A stretch of 64,000 bases of DNA from Fodinicurvata sp. EGI_FJ10296 (GTDB taxonomy: Bacteria; Pseudomonadota; Alphaproteobacteria; DSM-16000; Inquilinaceae): the NCBI RefSeq assembly GCF_040712075.1, contig NZ_JBFCVL010000003.1, forward strand, positions 496,001 to 560,000, given 5' to 3'. The position numbers and the translations under genes are program-made. The notes beneath the pieces are model-generated. The model was not told the origin of the DNA, ran no database searches, and worked only from the letters and a program-made list of their open reading frames with translations. Positions 8,808-17,563 of this stretch are shown piece after piece. Each line of letters begins with the position of its first letter. Within the stretch, counting starts at the first letter, position 1.

Positions 8808-10307
8808 TTGGATGCAATTCTGGTCGCACTCGATGTCCTGACCACGCCGACGATCATCGTGGTCGTCATCATCGGTGTCACCTGGGGCATCTTCGGTGGC
8901 GCGATGCCCGGCATTTCTCCGCCGATCGCCATGGCGCTGCTTCTGCCATTCACCTATACCATGGATCCGGCTTCGGCGTTGATCCTGCTGACGGCCACCT
9001 ATATCGCCGCAGAGTACGGGGGCTCGATCCCGGCCATACTCATTCGCACGCCGGGCACGAGCGCAGCTGCGGCGACCCTGATCGAAGGGTACGAAATGCA
9101 GCGCCGCGGCAAAGGCGGAGAGGCGCTTGGAATTGCCCTGGTCGCGAGCGTGATCGGCGCGGTATTCGGTCTGCTGCTCGTCATCTTCCTGACCGAACCG
9201 CTGTCGCGAGTCGCACTGGCCTTCCGGCCTCCGGCCTATTTCGCGCTGGGCATACTGGGTTTGAGCGTCATCGCGTCACTTTCGGAAAAATCGCTGCTGA
9301 AAGGGATCATAGCGGCCCTGATCGGGCTGATGATCGCCACGATCGGCACCGACCCCGTTTCCGGCGTCGTCCGGTTCGCGTTCGGCTATCCGGAACTGCT
9401 GTCGGGCGTTCCTTTCGTACTCGTGATGGTCGGGCTGTTTGCGGTCAGCGAACTGTTCGAACAGCTCTCGATTCCGGTCTGGGAGAAGATTTCGGCGACC
9501 CGGACGAAACTCAAGCTGCCGACATGGGCGATCCAGAAGGGACTGTTCCGGGCCAACATGATCGGCGTCGGCATCGGCAGCTTCTGCGGCCTGATGCCGG
9601 GTGCGGGCGGAACGGTCTCGTCGTTCCTTGCCTATAACGAGTCCAAGCGGTTCGCCCGCGACAAGGCCTCGTTCGGCAACGGCGCGCCGGAGGGCGTCGC
9701 AGCGCCGGAAAGCGCGAACAATTGCGACGCAAGCGTCAGCATGATTCCGCTTCTCAGTTTCGGAATACCGGCATCGACATCGGCCGCCGTTCTGCTCGGC
9801 GGATTCCTCATCCACGGCCTCGCCCCCGGCCCGGCCCTGTTCGGACGAAACCCGGACCTTCTCTACAGCCTGTTCACCGGCATGTTGATGGCCTGCATCG
9901 CACTACCGTTTATTGCCTTTGCGACGCTCAAGCTTTGCGTACTGCTCGTCAATCAGCCCAAGCCATATCTGATCTCGTTCATCCTGGTTCTGGTCTTTTC
10001 CGGGTCGTATTCGATCAACAACAGCATTTTCGACATGTCCATCGTCCTCGGCGCCGGTGTGCTGGGGTTTGGCATGCGCTATTTCGGCGTTCCGGTATTG
10101 CCGACGGTTCTGGGCCTCGTGCTCGGCTATCTCATCGAAGCGAACTACCGCCGGTCGCTCGTCATATCGCGCGGCGACCACGCGATCTTCTTCACCGATC
10201 CGATTGCCGCGGCGTTTCTGACGATTGCCGCCGTGTTCATGGTGCTGTCGATCGTTCAGGCCGTTCGACAACACCGCAAAGCAAACAACAGGGGAATGCC
10301 GTCATGA
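8808..10307 (+). CDS. tctA: TTT large permease TctA
   Basis: The 499-residue protein has 10-12 membrane segments and classic TctA marks: 'GAMPGISPPIAMALLLPFTY' near residue 30 and 'CGLMPGAGGTVSSFLAYNESK' near 260 are the two related glycine/proline loops of the family. It is the translocation channel of the TTT transporter and acts in the inner membrane with TctB. The start codon is TTG at 8808, with AGGAA about 11 nt upstream. The last codons overlap the next gene's ATG (ATGA), which points to translational coupling with the MmgE/PrpD enzyme. Confidence 0.93.
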   Translation: MDAILVALDVLTTPTIIVVVIIGVTWGIFGGAMPGISPPIAMALLLPFTYTMDPASALILLTATYIAAEYGGSIPAILIRTPGTSAAAATLIEGYEMQRRGKGGEALGIALVASVIGAVFGLLLVIFLTEPLSRVALAFRPPAYFALGILGLSVIASLSEKSLLKGIIAALIGLMIATIGTDPVSGVVRFAFGYPELLSGVPFVLVMVGLFAVSELFEQLSIPVWEKISATRTKLKLPTWAIQKGLFRANMIGVGIGSFCGLMPGAGGTVSSFLAYNESKRFARDKASFGNGAPEGVAAPESANNCDASVSMIPLLSFGIPASTSAAVLLGGFLIHGLAPGPALFGRNPDLLYSLFTGMLMACIALPFIAFATLKLCVLLVNQPKPYLISFILVLVFSGSYSINNSIFDMSIVLGAGVLGFGMRYFGVPVLPTVLGLVLGYLIEANYRRSLVISRGDHAIFFTDPIAAAFLTIAAVFMVLSIVQAVRQHRKANNRGMPS

Positions 10308-11689
10308 CCAAGCACACCGACCAGATGGCGGCATCGATCAGCAGCCAGCTTGCCGATTGGACGGTGGCGGTCGACGTTGATCGCCTGCCCCCTCATGTTC
10401 TCAACTATGCCCGGATGATCCTGCTGGACGTCGCCGGGCTGTGCATATCGGCCCGGAACACGGAGTATGTTGCTGCCACGCTGGCCACGGCTGAGCCGGG
10501 TCCGTGCACCGTTCTCGGCCACGCCGGCGGCACCGATGCCTATGGTGCCGCGCTGACCAATGGAACGGCCGCCCATGGCGAGGATTTCGACGACACCTTC
10601 GAGGGCGGCCCCGTTCATTCAGGCTCTGTCGTCGCGCCAGCGGTGCTGGCGGCCGGCGAGCGATTTCAGCTCAGCGGCACCGACGTCACCGCCGGTCTGG
10701 TCGCCGGGATCGAGATACAATGCCGTCTCAGCCTCGTGGCACCAAAGGCGATCCACAAGGCCGGCTTCCATCCGACGGCCGTCCTTGGCGCATTGGCGGC
10801 TGCGGCCGGGGTCGGCCGGGCACTGCGTCTCGACAGCCGCCAGATCATGTGGGCGATGGGGATCGCCGGCAGCATGGCGTCCGGCATAATCGAGTATCTG
10901 GCGGACGGCAGCTGGACCAAACGCATGCATGTCGGCTGGTCCGCCCAATCCGGACTGCGCGCGGCGCTGATGGCGAAAGGCGGATTCGTCGGGCCGGCGA
11001 CGGTCCTTGAAGGCACCCATGGCCTTTACAACGCGTTCGCTCCCGGCATCGCGCCCAACTACCGGCCACTGCTCGACAGCCTGGGCGAGCACTGGCACCT
11101 CCCGACCATCGGCTTCAAGACCTATGCCTGCGGAACCATGACCCAGCCCTATATCGACTGCGCGATCGAACTGGGATCGAAAGGCATCGACCCGAGCAAC
11201 ATCGACTCCATCACATGCGGCGTCGGCGAAGGAACGGTTCACAGGCTTTGGGAACCGCTTGCGGAAAAGCAGAATCCCCCGTCGGCCTATTTTGCAAAAT
11301 TCAGCGCGCCCTATTGTATGGCCGTCGGCTTCTTCGACCGCGCCGCCGGACTGGCCCAGTTCACTGACCAGAAGGTCCAGAACGAGGATATCAGGGCGCT
11401 GATGCGGAAAATCTCCTATTTCATCGATCCCGGAAACCCCTATCCCCAGCGCTTTACCGGCCACCTTTGCGCCAGACTGAAGGGCGGCGGCGAAATCGAG
11501 ATCAGGCGCAACAATCTTCGCGGCGGCATGCACGACCCGATCAGCGAAGACGAACTCCAAGCCAAATTCTTCGCCAACACATCGTTCGGCGGCTGGACCG
11601 ACCACCAGTCCCGAAGTCTGCGCGATTTCTGCTATTCGATCGACCGCTTCTCCGATCTCTCGGGCCTGCAGCAGTATCGGGGCCGCTGA
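10304..11689 (+). CDS. MmgE/PrpD family protein, second copy
   Basis: A 461-residue MmgE/PrpD family protein that starts inside the last codon of tctA. Family stretches include 'ARMILLDVAGLCISARNTEY' near residue 40, 'TNGTAAHGEDFDDTFEGGP' near 90 (the conserved H-x-x-D-x-D region) and 'GFKTYACGTMTQPYIDC' near 270. Translational coupling to the transporter makes it the best candidate for the first catabolic step on the imported acid. It differs clearly from the copy at 5548, so this is not a recent duplication. It is the last gene of the tctCBA operon. Confidence 0.9.
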   Translation: MTKHTDQMAASISSQLADWTVAVDVDRLPPHVLNYARMILLDVAGLCISARNTEYVAATLATAEPGPCTVLGHAGGTDAYGAALTNGTAAHGEDFDDTFEGGPVHSGSVVAPAVLAAGERFQLSGTDVTAGLVAGIEIQCRLSLVAPKAIHKAGFHPTAVLGALAAAAGVGRALRLDSRQIMWAMGIAGSMASGIIEYLADGSWTKRMHVGWSAQSGLRAALMAKGGFVGPATVLEGTHGLYNAFAPGIAPNYRPLLDSLGEHWHLPTIGFKTYACGTMTQPYIDCAIELGSKGIDPSNIDSITCGVGEGTVHRLWEPLAEKQNPPSAYFAKFSAPYCMAVGFFDRAAGLAQFTDQKVQNEDIRALMRKISYFIDPGNPYPQRFTGHLCARLKGGGEIEIRRNNLRGGMHDPISEDELQAKFFANTSFGGWTDHQSRSLRDFCYSIDRFSDLSGLQQYRGR

Positions 11690-11783
11690 GGACCCGCGGA
11701 TTCCGTCCCCCAGGGAACATTCGCCGCCCCGCAAATCTTATCCCTGGACGCGACATTGATCCGCGCAATCCGGGAGACAGGAT

Positions 11784-12575
11784 ATGAAACACAAACTCGT
11801 GGTCACACTTTCGCTGGCCACCCTGCTGGTCGGCGGACCCGTATTTGCCCAGACGCCGGAAACCGGGGAGGATACCGAGGGTGGCATTTCCGGCATGATG
11901 CAGTCGCTGGAAGGCATGGCGCCCGACATGATGGGTGAGATGCGCGAAATGATCGAGGGGCTCGACCCCTCACAGATTCGCGACGTACACCGGCTGATGC
12001 GCGATATCGACGTCGAGCGGATGCGGGAAGTTCACCAAGCCATGCAGGAACTGGATATCGACCGGATTCGCCGCATGCAGGAGCAGATGGACCGGATCGA
12101 ACCGTTGCTTGGCAGGATCGAGGATGTCGACGTCGACAGGCTCCGGCGCATGACCGAACGTATGGCCGAGTCCGGGCGTGAACGGGGGCCGGAAAGCGGC
12201 GCCGGGCGCAATGGGGAACGCGACGGGGACCGGGATCGGGATCGGGATCGGAACTGGCGGCACGACAGTGACTGGATGATGGGTCAACACATGTCCGGCG
12301 GGGCAATGATGAGGCCGCCTGCCTTGACGCATTTTGCGCCGGGCCTTCTATACGGTCTCGGCGGGCCGGCCCTTCCCGAACCGCTGGAGGTGGAAGACGT
12401 GGAAGATATGCTGGAAAGCCTGATCGATCGGCACGGCAATCCCCGGCTCGCCCTTGGCGCGCTGGAGGAAACCGACACCGGCGAGATCATCGCCGACATC
12501 GAGACAGTGGACGGATCGCTCGTCCAGCGCCTTGGCATCGACCAGCATACCGGCACAATGCGCCAAGTGCGATGA
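11784..12575 (+). CDS. Secreted, charged helical protein of unknown function
   Basis: I do not recognise this 263-residue protein. A signal peptide ends near residue 23 ('VFAQ'). Residues about 45-135 form a long helical region with a period of about 11 residues, built from variations on D-x-x-x-x-R-x-M ('IRDVHRLMRDIDVERMREVH', 'DRIRRMQEQM', 'DRLRRMTERM'). An R/D/E low-complexity stretch with repeated D-R pairs follows at 140-165, then a more ordinary C-terminal domain ('LESLIDRHGNPRLALGALEE'). A periplasmic location is likely. GGAG precedes the ATG. It stands alone between the tct operon and the chemoreceptor. Confidence 0.7.
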   Translation: MKHKLVVTLSLATLLVGGPVFAQTPETGEDTEGGISGMMQSLEGMAPDMMGEMREMIEGLDPSQIRDVHRLMRDIDVERMREVHQAMQELDIDRIRRMQEQMDRIEPLLGRIEDVDVDRLRRMTERMAESGRERGPESGAGRNGERDGDRDRDRDRNWRHDSDWMMGQHMSGGAMMRPPALTHFAPGLLYGLGGPALPEPLEVEDVEDMLESLIDRHGNPRLALGALEETDTGEIIADIETVDGSLVQRLGIDQHTGTMRQVR

Positions 12576-12766
12576 CGTCAACAATCCGGCGACTTCCAGA
12601 AATCGCATGGCTGCAGCGACTAAATCTCCTGACTTCTTCTAATGACCGGGAATCGCCGGATTCCAGCCTTTCAAGAATAGCGGGGTCGGCCGGCAGGATT
12701 AACACCTAAGCAACGAATATACGTGAGTATGGCATAGTGTCCAACCTCCGGCCCAGGATCATTGCC

Positions 12767-14800
12767 ATGCCCGCCGACAGCCCACGCCGCGCGTCGCTTT
12801 TTGCCAACCTTAAAACGGGAACCAAGATCTTCAGTGGCTTCGCCATCGTCCTCGTCTTGCTAATCGGTCTTGCCGGTATGTCCTTGCTCAATAGCCGCGA
12901 AGCTCAGGACACTCTCTCGCAGTACGCCAATCAGTCGGCGCTACAAACCGATGTCGCCAGTGGTGAACGCGCGTTGCTGCGCGCCGGCATCGCTGCCAAC
13001 CACTTTCTGGCCTACGCCGAAGAAGACAGCAGGGCGGCGTTTCAAACGGCAATCGATCAGGCTGACGAACAGTTTCAGGCCGCGCGCGTAAGGTCCACAC
13101 TTGAAGAGAGTCAGCAGGCCATCGATGAAATTCTGGCGCTTGGGACTGACTATGCGGATCAATTTTCCCGCGTTTCCATGCTGATCGACGAGCGCAGCGA
13201 CCTTATCACCCGCATTGTCAACAATCTGGGCGCCGAACTGCGTCAAACAGCAACCGATGTGCAGAATGCGGAGGCCGAAGAATCGCTGGAAACGTACGTT
13301 CCCGCCGCCAAATTGAACTCCGAATTTCTGTTGATCCGGACCGTCGCCGCCCGATATCTGGCGGAACTTTCTCCGGCCGATCGCGACGAAGTCATTGAGG
13401 AACTCCCGCATATCGCCGATGACGTGGCGGCGATGCAGCAACTGCCGTTCAATGAGGCTCAACAGTCTCGCCTTGACCGATTCGCGGACGGCTTGCCCGT
13501 CTATGCGGCCGGCTTCGAAGAAATCGCCGGCATCAACGCTGAACTGGATCTGCTGCAAGACCAATTGTCGGAGACAAGTGCGGAAATGTTCCAACTATCC
13601 GCCGCCACACTTGATGGCGCCAGCACGCTGCAACAAGAAGTAGCCGCATCGGCCGAAGCCGGCGCCGTCGACGCCGAGCAGGCATCGCTGATTTTCGCTG
13701 CGATCGCGCTCGCCGCCGGAGCTGGCATCGCATGGCTCATAACCCGCGCCATCACGGGGCCGATCGGATCGATGACGGCCACCATGAAGCGTCTGGCCGG
13801 CGGCGATGCATCCGCCGAGGTGCCGGCGATCGGGCGGCGCGACGAAATCGGGTCGATGGCCGACGCCGTTCAGGTGTTCAAGGAAAACCTTATCCGCGCC
13901 CGCGAATTGGAGCAGGAAGCGGCCGAACTGAAAATGCGGGCCGAAAAGGAACAGAAGCGGGCGATGAACGAAATGGCCGACAGCTTCGAAGACTCCGTCG
14001 GCGAACTCGTTCAGATGATCGCTTCCGCGGTGCAGGAACTCGAAGCGGCCGCCCAGACCATGACCTCGTCCGCCGAGGAAACATCGTCCCAGGCAACGAC
14101 GGTCTCGGCCGCGGCCCTTCAGGCCTCGTCGAATGTGCAGACGGTGGCAAGCGCTACCGAGGAAATGGCGGCTTCCATCCGCGAGATCAGCCAGCAGGTC
14201 GCCAGTTCCGCCCGTTCCGCCGATAATGCTGTTTCCGGCGCCGAGGAAGCCGGTGTGACCGTTAAATCCCTGGCCGAAGCCGCCAATCGGATCGGGCAGG
14301 TCGTGCAACTGATCCAGGATATCGCTGCACAGACCAACCTTCTCGCCCTCAACGCCACGATCGAGGCGGCCCGCGCCGGCGAAGCGGGTAAGGGCTTTGC
14401 GGTCGTCGCGTCGGAAGTCAAGAATCTGGCCAATCAAACGGCCAAGGCGACGGAGAATATTTCCGAACAGATCAACGGCATGCAAGGCGTGACGCAGGAT
14501 ACCGTCAAGGTGATCGAACGGATCAACCAGATGATCACCGAAAGCCGCGAGATTTCGAACTCGATCGCGGCCGCGGTCGAGGAACAGGACTCCGCGACGG
14601 GCGAAATCACCCGCAACATCCAGGAGGCCGCCAACGGCACCGGTGAAGTGTCGAGCGCGATTACCGAGGTCAGTCAGGCCGCCGGCGAAGGCGGTGCCGC
14701 CGCCAATCAGGTTCTGGCCAGCGCGCGGGAGCTGGGCGAAACCGCAGGCCGGCTTCAGAAGGGCGTTGCGGAGTTTGTCGGACGCGTCCGCGCCGCCTGA
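12767..14800 (+). CDS. Methyl-accepting chemotaxis protein
   Basis: This 677-residue receptor has TM1 at about 20-42, a 250-residue periplasmic helical ligand domain, TM2 near 305-325, a HAMP linker ('TRAITGPIGSMTATMKRLAGGD') and a cytoplasmic coiled-coil signalling domain. The hairpin tip that binds CheA and CheW is clear ('ALNATIEAARAGEAGKGFAV' near 530). No C-terminal CheR pentapeptide is seen. AGGA precedes the ATG at 12767; a GTG at 12737 is possible. The last ~375 bp and 120 bp of downstream DNA recur as a direct repeat at 17190, leaving this as the only full copy. Confidence 0.93.
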   Translation: MPADSPRRASLFANLKTGTKIFSGFAIVLVLLIGLAGMSLLNSREAQDTLSQYANQSALQTDVASGERALLRAGIAANHFLAYAEEDSRAAFQTAIDQADEQFQAARVRSTLEESQQAIDEILALGTDYADQFSRVSMLIDERSDLITRIVNNLGAELRQTATDVQNAEAEESLETYVPAAKLNSEFLLIRTVAARYLAELSPADRDEVIEELPHIADDVAAMQQLPFNEAQQSRLDRFADGLPVYAAGFEEIAGINAELDLLQDQLSETSAEMFQLSAATLDGASTLQQEVAASAEAGAVDAEQASLIFAAIALAAGAGIAWLITRAITGPIGSMTATMKRLAGGDASAEVPAIGRRDEIGSMADAVQVFKENLIRARELEQEAAELKMRAEKEQKRAMNEMADSFEDSVGELVQMIASAVQELEAAAQTMTSSAEETSSQATTVSAAALQASSNVQTVASATEEMAASIREISQQVASSARSADNAVSGAEEAGVTVKSLAEAANRIGQVVQLIQDIAAQTNLLALNATIEAARAGEAGKGFAVVASEVKNLANQTAKATENISEQINGMQGVTQDTVKVIERINQMITESREISNSIAAAVEEQDSATGEITRNIQEAANGTGEVSSAITEVSQAAGEGGAAANQVLASARELGETAGRLQKGVAEFVGRVRAA

Positions 14801-14921
14801 TCGGCGGCACCGCATGAGCGCGATCACGCAAGGCTCATGACGGTCATGAGAACAAGGCTGGCGCCACGCGCCAGGTCCGCGTGGAGGCTCGGCCCCCTGA
14901 TAGCGTGCCGCGCCTCATCGT
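14427..14921. repeat. Direct repeat R1, left copy (3' end of the chemoreceptor gene)
   Basis: This ~495-bp segment covers the last 374 bp of the chemoreceptor gene and about 120 bp beyond it. The right copy is at 17190-17673, offset 2763 bp with no gap until a one-base indel near the end. By eye the first ~165 bp carry about 18 mismatches, the remaining ~325 bp only two plus the indel. The far end of this copy also contains the 3' end of the minus-strand membrane protein gene that is complete at 17587-17886, so the original junction was two convergent genes. Confidence 0.95.
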
Positions 14922-15232
14922 GGCAAGACCCCGCAAGACCGACGGACTGACGGGAGGCTGACACTGCGCGAGTCACAGATCGTAAGCGCAGCGCCTCCCT
15001 CCCTCTTCGTCGCCCCCTATCTCATCCCCGGAGTCGCGAAGCGTAATCCGGGGCCTACACGCTCCGCGAGAGCGTTGATAGTGTGGTCCCCGGCTCTGCA
15101 AAGCAGGATTTCATGCTGCTTTGCGTCCGGGGCAGGGGAATTCCTCCAAACAACCCAATCCATCGCACTGTATCGATATCGATGCGTGAATACCCCAGGA
15201 GGCTGACCGGGGAACTTTGGAGGAACCGGGGC
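14801..15232. other. Gene-free stretch between the chemoreceptor and a GST-gene tail
   Basis: Up to about 14921 this is the non-coding part of repeat R1, including the perfect 17-bp palindrome CTCATGACGGTCATGAG at 14834-14850 (repeated at 17597). From 14922 the DNA is unique to the insert. It contains short GC-rich imperfect inverted repeats around CCGG motifs (15025-15055 and 15090-15135) of the kind common in intergenic alphaproteobacterial DNA. I see no gene in it. Confidence 0.6.
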
Positions 15233-15280
15233 TCAGGACTGGCTTTCTGCCCCTATCCGCTCCGCCGTCGCCGCTTCGAT
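15233..15280 (-). pseudogene. 3' tail of a glutathione S-transferase gene
   Basis: Reading the minus strand, 15 codons plus a stop encode 'IEAATAERIGAESQS'. The intact GST gene at 18712 ends 'VEAATAERMGAAPDSS', and the DNA shares an exact 22-bp stretch. This is therefore the extreme 3' end of a GST paralogue, with nothing upstream of it preserved: the DJ-1/PfpI stop codon lies only 16 bp away. It is a deletion scar within the inserted cassette. Confidence 0.7.
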
Positions 15281-15295
15281 GGCCCGACAGTCACG

Positions 15296-15970
15296 TCAAA
15301 GCAGGCGCAGCAGTTCGCGCGCAGCATCTTCCGAGGACGCCGGGTTCTGGCCTGTGACCAGCTTGCCGTCAGTCACCACGAAAGACGCCCAATCGGTGCC
15401 CTTTTCGTAATTGCCGCCGTTTGCCTTCAACATGTCCTCGACCAGAAAAGGCACCACCTTGGTAAGGCTGACACCTTCCTCTTCGGAATTGGCAAACCCG
15501 GTTACGGTCTTGCCCGAAACCAGTGGTTTGCCGTCTGGGCCTTTGGGGTGCTTGAATGCCGCAGGTGCGTGGCAAACCGCGCCGATCGGGCGATCGTTGG
15601 CGGCGAAAGTTTGGATCAACTTGATGCTGTCGGCGTCTTCGGCCAGATCCCAAAGGGGGCCATGACCGCCAGGATAGAAGATCGCATCGAACCCATCCGC
15701 CGATATCGTGGAAAGAACTGCCGTATGTGCCAGATCGCTCTGGGCCGCCTTGTCGTCCTTGAAGCGTTTCGTAGCCTCGGTCTGGGCGTCGTCCGCGTCG
15801 CTGGTGGGGTCCAGCGGGGGCTGCCCGCCCTTGGGTGAGGCAAGAATGACCTCGGCGCCTGCGTCTTTGAAGACATAATAGGGCGCGGCAAACTCCTCCA
15901 GCCAGAAGCCGGTCTTCTTGCCCGTGTCACCGAGTTTGTCGTGCGACGTGAGAACCATGAGGATTTTCAT
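15296..15970 (-). CDS. DJ-1/PfpI family protein (Hsp31/glyoxalase III-like)
   Basis: The 224-residue protein has the DJ-1/PfpI (class I glutamine amidotransferase-like) fold. The nucleophile elbow is 'GAVCHAPAA' near residue 133 and the oxyanion/Glu region is 'YPGGHGPLWDL' near 97. The N-terminal 'TSHDKLGDTGKKTGFWLEE' segment with Glu near 25 is typical of the Hsp31/glyoxalase III subgroup, which converts methylglyoxal to lactate without cofactor and can act as a chaperone. It is the only complete gene in the cassette between repeats R1 and lies 30 nt after a reductase fragment. Confidence 0.88.
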   Translation of the reverse strand: MKILMVLTSHDKLGDTGKKTGFWLEEFAAPYYVFKDAGAEVILASPKGGQPPLDPTSDADDAQTEATKRFKDDKAAQSDLAHTAVLSTISADGFDAIFYPGGHGPLWDLAEDADSIKLIQTFAANDRPIGAVCHAPAAFKHPKGPDGKPLVSGKTVTGFANSEEEGVSLTKVVPFLVEDMLKANGGNYEKGTDWASFVVTDGKLVTGQNPASSEDAARELLRLL

Positions 15971-16000
15971 GAAGGTGCAGCCTTCCGATTTGTTTGTGTT

Positions 16001-16273
16001 TCAGACGCTCAGCTTGACGACACGTTTGCCGATAGCTTCGCCTTTCAGCAATCCAACGAATGCCGCCGGGGCAAGTTCCAGGCCCTCGATCATTGCCTCG
16101 CGGTACTGGACCTTACCTTCATTGACCCACGCGCCCATCTGCTTTGCAAACTCGGGGTACAGGTGGCCGAAGTCATCGAAGACGATGAAACCGCGCACGG
16201 TCATCCACTTGCGCAGGATCAGCCCCAGCAACAAGTTCATCCGGTCCGGGCCGTCCGGCACCGCTGCCTTCAC
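16001..16273 (-). pseudogene. CurA-type NADP-dependent oxidoreductase, C-terminal fragment
   Basis: About 90 codons match the C-terminus of the MDR-family NADPH-dependent reductases (curcumin/2-alkenal reductase group): 'MTVRGFIVFDDFGHLYPEF' and 'GLELAPAAFVGLLKGEAIGK', ending in 'RVVKLSV'. The full family length is about 335-345 residues, so roughly the first 250 codons, including the Rossmann nucleotide site, are missing. Upstream it abuts the 5' fragment of a DUF808 gene with a one-base frame change near 16270, which marks a deletion junction. It is unlikely to make an active enzyme. Confidence 0.85.
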
Positions 16274-16524
16274 CCGCGTGCAATCTTCCAGACCATCGGA
16301 AGTTCCCGCGCAGCGGGCAGGTTCTGGACGTATTTCGGCGAAACGGCAGCGTCATCGATGACGACGCCAAGCGATTTCGTTCCGGCCTTCGCGGCGTCAT
16401 CGATAACCGATCCGGTAATTTTGACGCCGGCCCGGGAGGCCTGCGACGCGACATCGTCGACGTGCACGGCCGCAAGCTTGGCGAGGGCCGCCACGTCGTC
16501 GAGCAATGAGAGCAGACCACTCAT
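16270..16524 (-). pseudogene. DUF808 (YedI-like) membrane protein, N-terminal fragment
   Basis: The first 84 codons read as the N-terminus of DUF808 proteins: 'MSGLLSLLDDVAALAKLAA', repeated 'VIDDAA' motifs, and 'SPKYVQNLPAARELPMVWKI'. The family is about 300 residues with several membrane helices; here the reading frame ends by TGA at 16270 before any helix, where a reductase fragment begins. A deletion joined the two genes. There is an ordinary ATG start but no product of known use. Confidence 0.85.
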
Positions 16525-16589
16525 TCACTGCGCTCCGACCCGCAGCATCTTCGCAACAATCGCGCGAGAGTCATGCCCACCCAAACATC

Positions 16590-17081
16590 TCAGACCCGTG
16601 TCGTGCGAAGATAAGGGCGAATTTCCGTCCAGCCCTGCGGGAATTGCACCTTGGCAGCGGCGGTGTCGATTGACGTTGGAATGATCACTTCGCCGCCCTT
16701 TTCCCAGTCGGCAGGGGTGGCTATCTTTTTCACGTCGGCCAGCTGCACTGCGTCGATCACCCGCAGGATTTCGTTGAAATTCCGGCCCACGTTCATCGGA
16801 TAGGTCAGCGTGGTATGCTGGGTATCGTCGACATCCTCGATCCACTTTAGGTGATCCTCGACACCGTCTGTCGACAGGCCCAGCGGCTTGACGTTGCGCT
16901 TTGCAAATTCATCGGCCAACTGCGCCGTCCGCCCGATCTCGGTTGTGCAAACGGGCGTGAAATCGCCGGGGTGGCTAAAGAAAAAGACCCAGGCCGAGCC
17001 GATCCAGTCGTGAAAGGTGATCCTGCCGGTCGATGTGTCGGTGGTGAAGTCCGGGGCGGTATCGCCAATGTGAAGTCCCAT
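16590..17081 (-). pseudogene. 1-Cys (Prx6-type) peroxiredoxin with in-frame internal deletion
   Basis: The 163-residue frame begins as a normal Prx6-type enzyme, with the peroxidatic site 'HPGDFTPVCTTE' near residue 37, and ends normally ('NEILRVIDAVQL', 'GWTEIRPYL'). The family is about 210-220 residues. Between 'KWIEDVDDTQHT' and 'TLTYPMNVGRNF' some 45-50 residues are absent, including the strands that carry the conserved active-site Arg. The frame is kept, so a protein may be made, but peroxidase activity is doubtful. The same cassette holds two other truncated genes. Confidence 0.75.
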
Positions 17082-17189
17082 TTAAAAAATCTGGTGTGCA
17101 TCTTCGAGCCCGCGCATGACATTCTCGCGCCCCGACACAAGTGAGTTCCCGGTGACCCGATTGGCGAACCGCGCCTAAAGGTAAGTTCG

Positions 17190-17563
17190 TGGCCAATCAG
17201 ACGGCCAAGGCGACGGAGAACATCTCCGAACAGATCCATGGCATGCAGGGCGTGACGCAGGAAACCGTCACGGTGATCGAGCGGATCAACCGGACGATCA
17301 CTGAAAGCCGCGAGATATCGAACTCGATTGCCGCCGCCGTCGAAGAGCAGGACTCCGCGACGGGCGAAATCACCCGCAACATCCAGGAGGCCGCCAACGG
17401 CACCGGTGAAGTGTCGAGCGCGATTACCGAGGTCAGTCAGGCCGCCGGCGAAGACGGTGCCGCTGCCAATCAGGTTCTGGCCAGCGCGCGGGAGCTGGGC
17501 GAAACCGCAGGCCGGCTTCAGAAGGGCGTTGCGGAGTTTGTCGGACGCGTCCGCGCCGCCTGA
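17190..17563 (+). pseudogene. Chemoreceptor gene, 3' fragment
   Basis: This 124-codon piece duplicates the C-terminal end of the chemoreceptor at 12767 (residues about 554-677): 'NQTAKATENISEQIHGMQGV' to 'GVAEFVGRVRAA'. It lacks the ligand domain, membrane helices, HAMP and hairpin tip, and any proper start: the GTG at 17189 is fortuitous and has no ribosome site. It cannot signal alone. Confidence 0.9.

Larger units (their letters stand above)
14922..17189. other. ~2.3-kb inserted cassette of mostly broken stress genes between repeats R1
   Basis: All coding material here is on the minus strand, in order: a peroxiredoxin with an internal deletion, the first 84 codons of a DUF808 gene, the last ~90 codons of a CurA-type reductase, an intact DJ-1/PfpI gene and the last ~15 codons of a GST gene. 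Because the repeats put an intact chemoreceptor gene on the left and an intact membrane-protein gene on the right, this block can be read as an insertion into the shared intergenic end of those two genes. No recombinase or IS end is visible. Confidence 0.75.

Noticed and set aside
14834-14850. Perfect palindrome CTCATGACGGTCATGAG as a possible recombination site
   Set aside because: It lies inside repeat R1 and in the coding 3' end of the intact membrane-protein gene at 17597. Neither repeat boundary falls on it, so it does not mark the insertion point.
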